From contig DASVQI010000036.1 in the NCBI GenBank assembly GCA_036389255.1, positions 124,001 to 188,000 of the forward strand: a stretch of 64,000 nucleotides of DNA, read 5' to 3'. Made by a program: the position numbers and the translations under genes. The notes below the pieces were generated by a model, which saw nothing but the letters and a program-made list of their open reading frames with translations, ran no database searches and was not told the DNA's origin. The DNA comes from JACVRN01 sp036389255. Its GTDB lineage: Bacteria; Acidobacteriota; Blastocatellia; Pyrinomonadales; Pyrinomonadaceae. Below are positions 35,167-41,485 of this stretch, piece by piece; the first letter of the stretch is position 1; every line of letters begins with the position of its first letter.

Positions 35167-37299
35167 CTAGTCGCCCATCACGACTCCGTCACCCATCACA
35201 ACACCGTCGCCCATGACCACACCGTCGCGTAGCAGGATGCCGTCACGAAGAAGTATTCCGTCGCCCATGACCACACCGTCACCCATCACGACGCCGTCGC
35301 GGAGCAGAATGCCGTCGCCCATCACTACGCCTTCGAGGATGATGACGCCGTCGCCCATGACCACACCGTCGCGGAGCAGGATGCCGTCACCCATGACGAC
35401 TCCATCGCCCATCACAACGCCGTCGCCCATCACGACTCCGTCACCCATGACCACTCCGTCACCCATCACGACGCCTTTTCTCTGGTAGCCTACGCCGAGG
35501 ATGATGCCGTTGCTCAGCAGGTAGCCGTCACCCATCACAACACCGTCGCCCATCACGACGCCGTCGCCCATGACCACGCCATCGCCCATGACGACTCCGT
35601 CACCCATCACGACGCCATCGCCCATCACTACGCCCTTCGTGTAGACGATGCCCTGTGTCATCACCACGCCGTCTCGAAGCAGGATGCCGTTCACCTTAAC
35701 GGGGCTGTTGGAGAAGATTACGCCGTCGCAGTAGGCTATGCTCGCGTTGAAGATGACCTGCTCGCCGGCTATCGTCGAGGCGTTGCCGAGCGAGGAAAGC
35801 GTCGTGTTCGACTTGAAGAGCGAGTTGCCAGCCGTCAGCTTGGTGGCGTTCGGAACGATTGCTCTTGCCATGGAGGTTGCGCCGATGGCGTTCACCATTC
35901 CCGCGCCCTGCGTGACTATGCTCAGCTCGCGATTGCCGAAGCGCACGCCGGGGAGAGTCTGCGCGGTGCGAGTAAGGGCGGCCTTAACCAGACCGGGGGT
36001 GAGAGAAGAGTTGGCTTCGAGCATCAAGGCCACCGTGCCGGAGACTACGGGAGCGGCGAAGCTCGTGCCGGAATATTTGAAGTAAGCGTTCGGCATAGCA
36101 TCCGTAGAGGTCGGCTGCTGAATGTTCTTCTGCATCGGGCTGTAGAAGCCTTCGGTCGTCTCCTGCGACATGGCGGCCATGATGCGCGTTCCCGGAGCAA
36201 CTACGTCAGGCTTTGCCAGATGGTCAATCTGCGTCGGCCCCTTGGACGAGAAGTCGGCCACGTAATCGTCCGAGCGCTGCACGGTCTTTCGAGTATCAAC
36301 TGCGCCGACCGTGATTGCGTAGGGGCTGTTGGCCGGGCTCGTGATGGTGCCGTAAGCCAACTGGTAAATCTCTTTGCCGTCGTTGTCATAGCCGACGACC
36401 TTAGTGGTGCGACCGTAGTTGCCTGCGCTTGTTACAACGACGATGCCCGCCTGATATGCGCGAGCGACGGCCTGACAAACCGGGTCTTGTCTGAAAGACT
36501 CGTAAATTGCTCCGCCTGCGCTCAGGTTCACTATGCGGATGTTGTAGGTGGACTTGTTCTGTATGACCCAGTTGAGGGCGCTGATGACGTTGCTGGCGCG
36601 GCCTGCACCGCTCTCGTCAATCACGCGAAGGTCAACGAGGTTCGCCTGCGGCGCGATGCCCGCGTAATTTGCGCCGTAACCTCTGGAAGCTTCGCCACTG
36701 CCCGCCGCCACGCTCGCTACGCCGGTGCCGTGACCGTAGGGGTCGCCGGCCCTCTGGCTGCCAGTGAAATCTACGGAAGCCAGCACGCGGGACTTTCCTT
36801 TGCCGTTGAAGTCCGGGTGCTTTGCGCTGATGCCGCTATCCAGAACGGCTATCGTGATGCCCTTGCCGGTAAATCCCGGCATGCCTGCGAGCCCCTGCTG
36901 AACTGCGCTTGCGCCTGTCGTGGTCATCAGGTCGCCCTGCGCGTTCATGGGACGATCCGAGGCTATGTACTCAACGTCGGTGCGAGCGGCGAGGCTGGCA
37001 ACGGAGCTGGCCGGAACGTCTGCGACTACCGTGTTGAGCGCGCTGTAGCTGGCTCGCTTGGTTCCACCGGCGTTAGCAATGGCGTTGTCCTGCTCCGCCG
37101 AAGGCTGTCCTTTGGTCTGTATGATGACGCGGACTGTGCCGTTGGATTTGGCGGAAGACTCTAGTTCCGGCGAGAGCTTTCTGGTCTGTCGAGCTTGGCG
37201 GTTGTTGTTTGCTGGGGTCTGGCCGAAAACTGTCAGAGGAGCAACCGAGACCATCATCAGGCTGATTAGACTTAAGCAAGCGGTGACTTTACGTAACAT
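35167..37299 (-). CDS. Secreted subtilisin-like serine protease (S8) with C-terminal hexapeptide repeats
   Basis: 710 residues. Signal peptide to about residue 27, then an inhibitor-I9-like propeptide (about 53-118). The S8 domain carries the triad Asp154 (AVLDSG), His190 (YGHGTGVASVAAG) and Ser413 (SGTSFAAPVVSG). From about residue 563 the protein ends in hexapeptide repeats, mostly VVMGDG (18 counted) and ILLRDG (5), up to the last codon. ATG 37299 is chosen for the AAGGAAA 8 nt upstream and the signal peptide. It probably cleaves extracellular proteins; the repeat tail may be a calcium-binding or wall-associating solenoid (inference). Confidence 0.88.
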   Translation of the reverse strand: MLRKVTACLSLISLMMVSVAPLTVFGQTPANNNRQARQTRKLSPELESSAKSNGTVRVIIQTKGQPSAEQDNAIANAGGTKRASYSALNTVVADVPASSVASLAARTDVEYIASDRPMNAQGDLMTTTGASAVQQGLAGMPGFTGKGITIAVLDSGISAKHPDFNGKGKSRVLASVDFTGSQRAGDPYGHGTGVASVAAGSGEASRGYGANYAGIAPQANLVDLRVIDESGAGRASNVISALNWVIQNKSTYNIRIVNLSAGGAIYESFRQDPVCQAVARAYQAGIVVVTSAGNYGRTTKVVGYDNDGKEIYQLAYGTITSPANSPYAITVGAVDTRKTVQRSDDYVADFSSKGPTQIDHLAKPDVVAPGTRIMAAMSQETTEGFYSPMQKNIQQPTSTDAMPNAYFKYSGTSFAAPVVSGTVALMLEANSSLTPGLVKAALTRTAQTLPGVRFGNRELSIVTQGAGMVNAIGATSMARAIVPNATKLTAGNSLFKSNTTLSSLGNASTIAGEQVIFNASIAYCDGVIFSNSPVKVNGILLRDGVVMTQGIVYTKGVVMGDGVVMGDGVVMGDGVVMGDGVVMGDGVVMGDGYLLSNGIILGVGYQRKGVVMGDGVVMGDGVVMGDGVVMGDGVVMGDGILLRDGVVMGDGVIILEGVVMGDGILLRDGVVMGDGVVMGDGILLRDGILLRDGVVMGDGVVMGDGVVMGD
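35170..35640. repeat. 18-bp tandem repeat tract encoding VVMGDG/ILLRDG
   Basis: The minus strand encodes the hexapeptide units. Copies differ at synonymous third positions (ACC/ACG/ACA/ACT), so the peptide is conserved while the DNA drifts, which argues for protein-level selection. Non-canonical units (YLLSNG, IILGVG, VIILEG) interrupt the array. Confidence 0.9.
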
Positions 37300-37775
37300 G
37301 GCGATTTCCTTCTTCTTACGTGTGCCGCTTCTCACAGGGGGTAAAGCTTAAGCGAGGGGGAAACAGCACCAGATTTTCAAAACTGCTGAGATCGCCGACA
37401 GGAGTTGCAGGAGCGTCTGAGTAACGTCCGGCATCAGCCAGAGAAGAGGAAGGCCGCATCCTCTTTCCCTTACTGACTTATTCCTGTCAACGATCTGCCT
37501 CTTCCTATTTCAACCGCTATGCCACGAAAGAAGAAAACTTGCTGCACCACCTAACTTCAATTATATAAACACTTAACCTCCTTTCAGCCTTACCCCTCTA
37601 AACCCCCGAAAATCAACCCAAACTGGATACAAGGTATCCAAAACCACCCCTCCCCCGACCCACCCACCCAAACCCGCATTGAAATACTCGGAAATACAAG
37701 CATTCCCACGGAAAAACGCACTTTTGGTGTAGCCCCTACCAAGTGGATACTGAAGTACCACTGTATACTTAATAA

Positions 37776-37852
37776 CCATGAGCCGAGCTTTGATGAAAAA
37801 GTGTAAGACTTACATGACTTATTCATCAGACAAGATTTTTGATGAATAAGTC
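37776..37852. repeat. Hairpin-repeat family: half unit plus complete 37-nt unit
   Basis: 37776-37802 reads CCATGAGCCG then AGCTTTGATGAAAAAGT, the right half of the long-form element. 37816-37852 is a complete short form: arm GACTTATTCATCA, 11-nt loop, arm TGATGAATAAGTC. Related elements occur near 41.4, 57.0, 61.7 and 63.1 kb. Confidence 0.75.
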
Positions 37853-37880
37853 CTATATACAGAACAAGGCCGCCGCGACC

Positions 37881-37962
37881 GCTCTCCCAAGCAATACGGC
37901 GACCCTGCCCTTGAACCGCATAGCCCGCAACCTCATCTAGCGAACTATGCGGCAGGGGGAGC
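37881..37962. ncRNA. Candidate structured RNA (nested stems), strand unknown
   Basis: GCTCTCC (37881-37887) can pair with GGGGAGC (37956-37962), CCCTG (37903-37907) with CAGGG (37953-37957), and CCGCATAG (37916-37923) with CTATGCGG (37945-37952). The stems are nested but compete at one edge. No promoter was identified, so this is only a folding-based suggestion. Confidence 0.3.
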
Positions 37963-38165
37963 GACTACGCCAGCCCTTACTCCCCCCATTCAAGCTTTAG
38001 ATATGAAAGTAGCCTTTGCTATGATTCACTCTGTTTTAGGTTTTTGATAATCAAAGCAACGGCTAATGCGACGGCTCGGACTCCCAACCTTGAGAGATGA
38101 GCATCGCCGTTAAATCTGAAAGGATTCTCACGGCGTCTCATTTGAGCGAGGGCATTGTAGGGACA

Positions 38166-38188
38166 TTTAGCCTTGAGCGCAAGCTAAA
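38166..38188. promoter_or_regulatory. Candidate operator of the XRE gene
   Basis: Inverted repeat TTTAGCCTTG / CAAGCTAAA with one bulged base, centred about 40 bp before the XRE start codon; likely autoregulation site. Confidence 0.45.
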
Positions 38189-38201
38189 AGTTTATGTCTC
38201 G

Positions 38202-38221
38202 TTAGGAGGTCTCTCCTAATG
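38202..38221 (+). promoter_or_regulatory. Ribosome binding site enclosed in a palindrome
   Basis: TTAGGAG (38202-38208), GTCT, CTCCTAA (38213-38219); the last A is the first base of the ATG start codon. The Shine-Dalgarno sequence is thus sequestered in a 7-bp hairpin. Confidence 0.7.
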
Positions 38222-38488
38222 GGGCGAACCTCACGCGAGAAGCCTACGCGACTTGCCGAAAAGCTAGTCCAGATTCGTGAAGCTCTGGGACTTTCCCAGA
38301 ATGAGCTTCTAAGCCGCATGGGATTGACGGAGAGGCTTAATAGGGACGACATATCTAAATACGAGCGCGGCGTGCGCGAGCCTTCTTTGCCTGTGCTACT
38401 CCGCTATGCGAAAGCGGCAGGGCTTTCAACCGACTATTTGATTGATGATGATTTAGACCTGCCGGACAAGCTACCTAAGAGAAGGTAA
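38219..38488 (+). CDS. XRE-family helix-turn-helix regulator
   Basis: 89 residues. The HTH_3 domain (about 12-70) has LVQIREALGLSQNELLSRMG and ISKYERGVREPSLPVLLRYA, the Cro/CI recognition-helix region, and ends with DYLIDDDLDLPDKLP. That C-terminal motif recurs in the second XRE gene at 46.6 kb, so they are paralogues. Small cytosolic DNA-binding repressor; it may control itself through the operator-like repeat at 38166 and the palindromic ribosome site. The first gene after the island's left edge. Confidence 0.85.
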   Translation: MGRTSREKPTRLAEKLVQIREALGLSQNELLSRMGLTERLNRDDISKYERGVREPSLPVLLRYAKAAGLSTDYLIDDDLDLPDKLPKRR

Positions 38489-38489
38489 G

Positions 38490-38509
38490 GGGCTGTCTTA
38501 TGACAGCCC
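38490..38509. terminator. Terminator after the XRE gene
   Basis: GGGCTGTC / GACAGCCC with 4-nt loop, then TTTATT. The loop contains the stop codon of the convergent transposase, so it may serve both genes. Confidence 0.75.
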
Positions 38510-39628
38510 TTTATTAAAGTCAGGCTCTACGCCTAACTCGTACATGCTTTGGACAACGCAGCACAAGTTATGACAGAGGACTTTGCAAAGCACTTCATTA
38601 ACCTGTGCTGTATGCGTCTTGCTCCGTAGTCTCTCTCCGAACTTACGCTTTATCATTGAAAAGGTCGTCTCAACATTTGAGCGTCTATGATAATGCTGCA
38701 TGAACCATTCCTGATTCATCATGTAGTAGTGATACATGCTTTTCCATGTAGAGGTTTGACGGTTACTAGGAGAGTTGGCCGTCGCGTTGGATTTGAAAGC
38801 TATGTAAGGCTGCGCGCCCTTCACTAGCACAAGCTGAAGATTCTTAGAAGATGAGTAGGCTTTATCAGCACAGACCGAGTTCATCACAAAGTTCTCTGAG
38901 GTCTTTTCAACTAATGGGCCGAACTGTGGACTATCGCCAGCATGAGCATGCGTTACTTCTACAGATGTGATGATGTTCGTTTTGACTCCGCACATCACAT
39001 GAACTTTTACCCAGTCCTCTTTCTTGATGGTCTGCGCTTTGCCCCACTTGGCGTGTACCCACTTCTGATAAACGCCTGTAGAGAAGCCCGAACTATCAAC
39101 CGCGAAGTCGTACTCAACAGACTTCAAAGGCAAGGCTGATTCAACGATTAACTCTTTCAAAAGGGGCGTGAGTTCTTCCGATTCAAAGTAACGAGAGATA
39201 GCGGAGTAAGTAGGCATCATCTGAAGATAGCCGCGCTGCTTTGCTTCTCTCAGGTCGGAGGTAAAGCGCCTACCACTGACACACTCATAGGTCTTAAAGA
39301 CTACTGAGAAGATTCTATCTGCCAGAGGTATGCGCGGGCGTCCCATGTGCTGCATAGGCTCATCAACTAATGAGCAGAGAGCAAAGAGAAGTTCTAAGAA
39401 CTTGGCTTTTTCATTGGTTTGGGCTTGTGTGTAGGCTTTCCAGTTTTGGGAGTAAGTAGGTCTAGGATTCGCGTTCATTGTGCTTGAACTTTCCGCGCGC
39501 TTGAGGCACAATGACGTTGAATCGGCTGCATCGTGTTCACGCACGCTGTAGTTGAACAAGACCATCTGATTGTTCACGCAATCGGGTGGTCTTTCTCTTT
39601 GTCTAAGAGCTTTCAAAGATGCACGCAT
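38498..39628 (-). CDS. DDE transposase, copy A (IS4/IS5-like superfamily)
   Basis: About 376 residues. The catalytic triad is suggested by AVDSSGFSTGVY (D), VCADKAYSS (D) and SNVETTFSMIKRKFGERL (E), as in DDE_Tnp_1 enzymes. It is close to copy C (57.3 kb) and more distant from copy B (43.1 kb). ATG 39628 is used because MxASLKA is conserved with copy C; an alternative is the Met at 39478 just before PRPTYSQNW, where similarity to copy B begins. The ends of the insertion sequence cannot be fixed from the window; homology to copy C runs to about 39660. Confidence 0.8.
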   Translation of the reverse strand: MRASLKALRQRERPPDCVNNQMVLFNYSVREHDAADSTSLCLKRAESSSTMNANPRPTYSQNWKAYTQAQTNEKAKFLELLFALCSLVDEPMQHMGRPRIPLADRIFSVVFKTYECVSGRRFTSDLREAKQRGYLQMMPTYSAISRYFESEELTPLLKELIVESALPLKSVEYDFAVDSSGFSTGVYQKWVHAKWGKAQTIKKEDWVKVHVMCGVKTNIITSVEVTHAHAGDSPQFGPLVEKTSENFVMNSVCADKAYSSSKNLQLVLVKGAQPYIAFKSNATANSPSNRQTSTWKSMYHYYMMNQEWFMQHYHRRSNVETTFSMIKRKFGERLRSKTHTAQVNEVLCKVLCHNLCCVVQSMYELGVEPDFNKGLS

Positions 39629-39721
39629 GATACGACATTTCACCTATGAAATCAATAGTTATTTGCTTGAAAACAAAGATATTTAGCGTAATTTTGTGGG
39701 GCAGGGGAGACTGCCCTATAG

Positions 39722-39805
39722 CTACCAAGGTTCGATTTCGATTACAAGCGAACCGTCTTTATTGACTGTGATTCTTACCTTGAAATTTCCGACTCTGAAG
39801 CTCAT
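39722..39805 (-). CDS. Small protein of 27 residues, unknown
   Basis: Starts MSFRVGNFKVRITV and ends VIEIEPW. A good ribosome site (TTAGGAG, 6 nt spacing) precedes the ATG, which is the main support. It lies in the stretch present in locus A but absent from the otherwise homologous locus C, upstream of transposase A. It could be the peptide of an unannotated small gene or a chance frame. Confidence 0.4.
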   Translation of the reverse strand: MSFRVGNFKVRITVNKDGSLVIEIEPW

Positions 39806-39867
39806 ATAGTTCTCCTAACGTAAGGTGTTTAAGGCATGGTAGAAGTCGCATTTGCCCCTACCGCTTC

Positions 39868-39897
39868 TTGTCGGCGTTTTAATGTTCGTGGTATAAA
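39868..39897 (+). promoter_or_regulatory. Sigma70-like promoter of island RNA, locus A
   Basis: TTGTCG at 39868-39873, 18-bp spacer, TATAAA at 39892-39897. The same arrangement with the same spacer recurs at 44481-44510 and 58482-58511. Confidence 0.65.
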
Positions 39898-39903
39898 TAC
39901 ACG

Positions 39904-40064
39904 TAGAGCGTCACGCCAAAAGGCGCTCTGTTTGAAAGTGGTGGTGGAGATGGGGGGTAACGCTCCCCCGCCGGACGACTTTTGGAGAGCCCCGGCACTT
40001 TTTCATCCCCGTTGTCAGTTAGTTCTTAACGGGTCAGGTGGCTGCTACCACTTGGCCCGTTTTC
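39904..40064 (+). ncRNA. Candidate transposase-linked small RNA, locus A
   Basis: Predicted to start about 7 nt after the -10 box. It begins with a hairpin, AGAGCG (39905-39910) / CGCTCT (39924-39929), and ends at a terminator, AACGGG (40028-40033) / CCCGTT (40056-40061), followed by T residues. The first block is shared with loci B and C; the end block (GTTAG, GGTGGCTGC, CACTTG) is shared with B. There is no open frame with a ribosome site. Lies head-to-head with transposase A. Confidence 0.5.
39939..40010 (-). other. tRNA/tmRNA-like minimal element
   Basis: On the minus strand the 72-nt sequence begins GGGGATG and ends CATCTCC-A-CCA-CCA. The acceptor stem has seven pairs including a G3-U70 wobble and A73, the alanine identity of tRNA-Ala and tmRNA. 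A 5-bp stem with 7-nt loop (GGGGG-AGCGTTA-CCCCC) occupies the T-arm position but lacks the TTCRA loop. GCCGG/CCGGC forms another stem. It is too short for a tRNA and resembles an ssrA whose interior was deleted. Confidence 0.4.
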
Positions 40065-40346
40065 ATTTCCTCCTTTCATCCTTTTCATTGTTGCACGCTC
40101 TGAAACAGTTATTTTGTTAAGAGCGAAATTTCAAAACCGAAAGGCGATTACCGATGTCTCTACCACATCAATAACCGCCTCTCGTTGGCTCGCTCATCGT
40201 TTTCGACGGCGAATCTAAAAATGTTGTGACATCGGGGTAGAGCCGATGTAAACCTGTAAAGCCTTGCGGTGTAATCCGCGCCAGCTATTTTCAAGTATGG
40301 CAAACGTTAGAAGGTCGCGCCATAGGATTAGCCGAAATTTTTACCC

Positions 40347-40520
40347 TAAAACACAAAACCCCACCTTCAGAAGCGGGATAAGAGTAATCTTACCGGGCTT
40401 CGCAAAAGTGGGGCGGGACTCAAGTAATTGAGCCGGGCCTATTCGGTTGTCATCGCTCGCAGAAGCAAGCACGCACATATTAACCGACCTCTTCGTAAAA
40501 TTCAACATACTTCTGAGGTC
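40347..40520 (-). ncRNA. Candidate structured RNA, four hairpins and U-rich end
   Basis: Minus strand, 5' to 3': GACCTC/GAGGTC (40486-40520), TTGCTT/GAGCGA with two G-U pairs (40453-40468), CTCAA/TTGAG (40429-40442), CCCCAC/GTGGGG (40359-40423), then TTTTGTGTTTT. The G-U pairs would be A-C mismatches on the other strand, favouring minus. It lies downstream of the HTH gene at 40605 and could be its 3' UTR or an independent RNA. Confidence 0.4.
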
Positions 40521-40604
40521 AATTATAAACTTACGAACAGAGATTTGGTTCGACAATCATAGAAAGCAAATAATTGATTTTTGCTTCCTTGTTTTTGGAA
40601 CTAT

Positions 40605-41246
40605 TTAATCACTTAATTTCTTCTTAAACACGAAGGCATATTTGACGGCGGCTTTCCATGTTGGGAACCGTTGAGCCTTCCGCCAGTTATCAAGAGTCTT
40701 CTCTGAAACCCTTAAATCAAACGCGACGCTTTTGCGACTTGCATCTGCGCCACGATTAAAAATTGCTTCATAAACCTTATATGTTTCTATCTTAGATTTG
40801 CGGCCTCTACCATCTATCAATAGTGCCTCCTGCTCACGCGATTCAACGAATAACCAATTCGCAAGTCCACGAATGAAACTCTTTTCCATAAAATGTCTGG
40901 ATATGAAAGGGCTTGTTTGCGAAGCAGTAATTAGTGCGGCGGCATATAAAGCTCTAGGAAGAGTATCTTTGTACTGCTTGACTGCTTCATCAATCGCTGT
41001 ACCCCATTCCTGCTTATCCATCCCCATGTGAAGCAAGAATCGGCATTGACTAAGTTGGCGGGTTTTATATGCCTCAGTTGCATGCTCGACTAATTTGCTT
41101 TTTTCAAGAGCTTCTATAAATTCGGAATGGCCTAGAAATGGCTTACATAGCATTGCGGCAATCTCCCACCTACCCGGCAATCCCTTTTCATCTATCTGAG
41201 GTTTCTTGCGAGTTTTACTTTTGCGAGCGGACGCTTTCTTGGGCAT
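40605..41246 (-). CDS. Hypothetical protein with C-terminal helix-turn-helix
   Basis: 213 residues. The N-terminus is Lys/Arg-rich (PKKASARKSKTRKKP), the middle is helical, and the C-terminus (SRKSVAFDLRVSEKTLDNWRKAQRFPTW) looks like a helix-turn-helix of the terminase-small-subunit/MerR kind. It is likely DNA-binding. No named family is recognised. The second ATG (41246) is preferred because GGGAGG lies 6 nt upstream, but only 3 nt before the first ATG. It is preceded by a structured leader shared with the HTH gene at 58.8 kb. Confidence 0.6.
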   Translation of the reverse strand: MPKKASARKSKTRKKPQIDEKGLPGRWEIAAMLCKPFLGHSEFIEALEKSKLVEHATEAYKTRQLSQCRFLLHMGMDKQEWGTAIDEAVKQYKDTLPRALYAAALITASQTSPFISRHFMEKSFIRGLANWLFVESREQEALLIDGRGRKSKIETYKVYEAIFNRGADASRKSVAFDLRVSEKTLDNWRKAQRFPTWKAAVKYAFVFKKKLSD

Positions 41247-41379
41247 CATCGGCCTCCCTGTAGCCTGTTCCCTGAAATGTATTCGGCTCGCCGTCGCTCA
41301 GGGATGTGCGACCTTTCCTCATGCACGCGCTTGCAATCGCAAACATGAGTTAGGCGAGCCGAAGCTTTAATCTATTATA
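41247..41379 (-). promoter_or_regulatory. Structured 5' leader RNA with pseudoknot (copy 1)
   Basis: The -10-like TATAAT is at 41374-41379 (minus). The leader then forms P1 (11 bp, 41353-41363 with 41282-41292), P2 CTCATG/CATGAG (41344-41349 with 41318-41323), and P3 GTCGC/GCGAC (41308-41312 with 41293-41297). The P3 loop TCCCTGA (41298-41304) is perfectly complementary to TCAGGGA (41269-41275) just before the ribosome site. Copy 2 at 59.6 kb keeps the pairings with compensatory changes. It resembles a riboswitch or other cis-regulator; ligand unknown. Confidence 0.6.
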
Positions 41380-41388
41380 TACCCTCCT

Positions 41389-41471
41389 ACTTTTTCATCA
41401 CCATGTAAACTATTTCATCAAACTGGACTTTTTCATCAAAGCCCATGAGCCGGAGCTTGCCCATAAAGGTC
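41389..41471. repeat. Hairpin-repeat family: three ACTTTTTCATCA units and a long-form element
   Basis: ACTTTTTCATCA (41389), ACTATTTCATCA (41409) and ACTTTTTCATCA (41427) are direct repeats spaced 20 and 18 bp. The last one starts a long-form unit: GACTTTTTCATCAAAGC, loop CCATGAGCCGG, then AGCTTGCCCATAAAGGTC with a mismatched right arm. Confidence 0.7.
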
Positions 41472-41485
41472 AAGAAGAGCATCCA

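Larger units (their letters stand above)
37300..38165. other. Long intergenic region at the left edge of the accessory island
   Basis: Over 850 bp without a supportable gene. It contains a C-rich AT-interspersed tract (37570-37680), inverted TGGATAC units near 37623-37639, members of the island's hairpin-repeat family (37776-37852) and a foldable block (37881-37962). Open frames here have no ribosome sites and low-complexity translations. Confidence 0.6.

Noticed and set aside
35213..35488. Long rightward frame rich in TTPSPMTTPS
   Set aside because: It is the antisense of the protease hexapeptide repeats.
37573..37826. Overlapping leftward frames in the C-rich tract
   Set aside because: No ribosome site, Gly/Val-rich low-complexity translation and no domain.
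39725..39745. AGGTTCGATTTCG resembles a tRNA T arm
   Set aside because: No matching stems; the sequence is explained by the small 27-codon frame.
41282..41363. GTTAGGC / GCCTAAC in the leader matches the integron attC core-site consensus
   Set aside because: Only one core is present per copy, the paired partner is GGCTCGCC, no integrase gene is in the window, and the RNA-leader model explains the covariation better.
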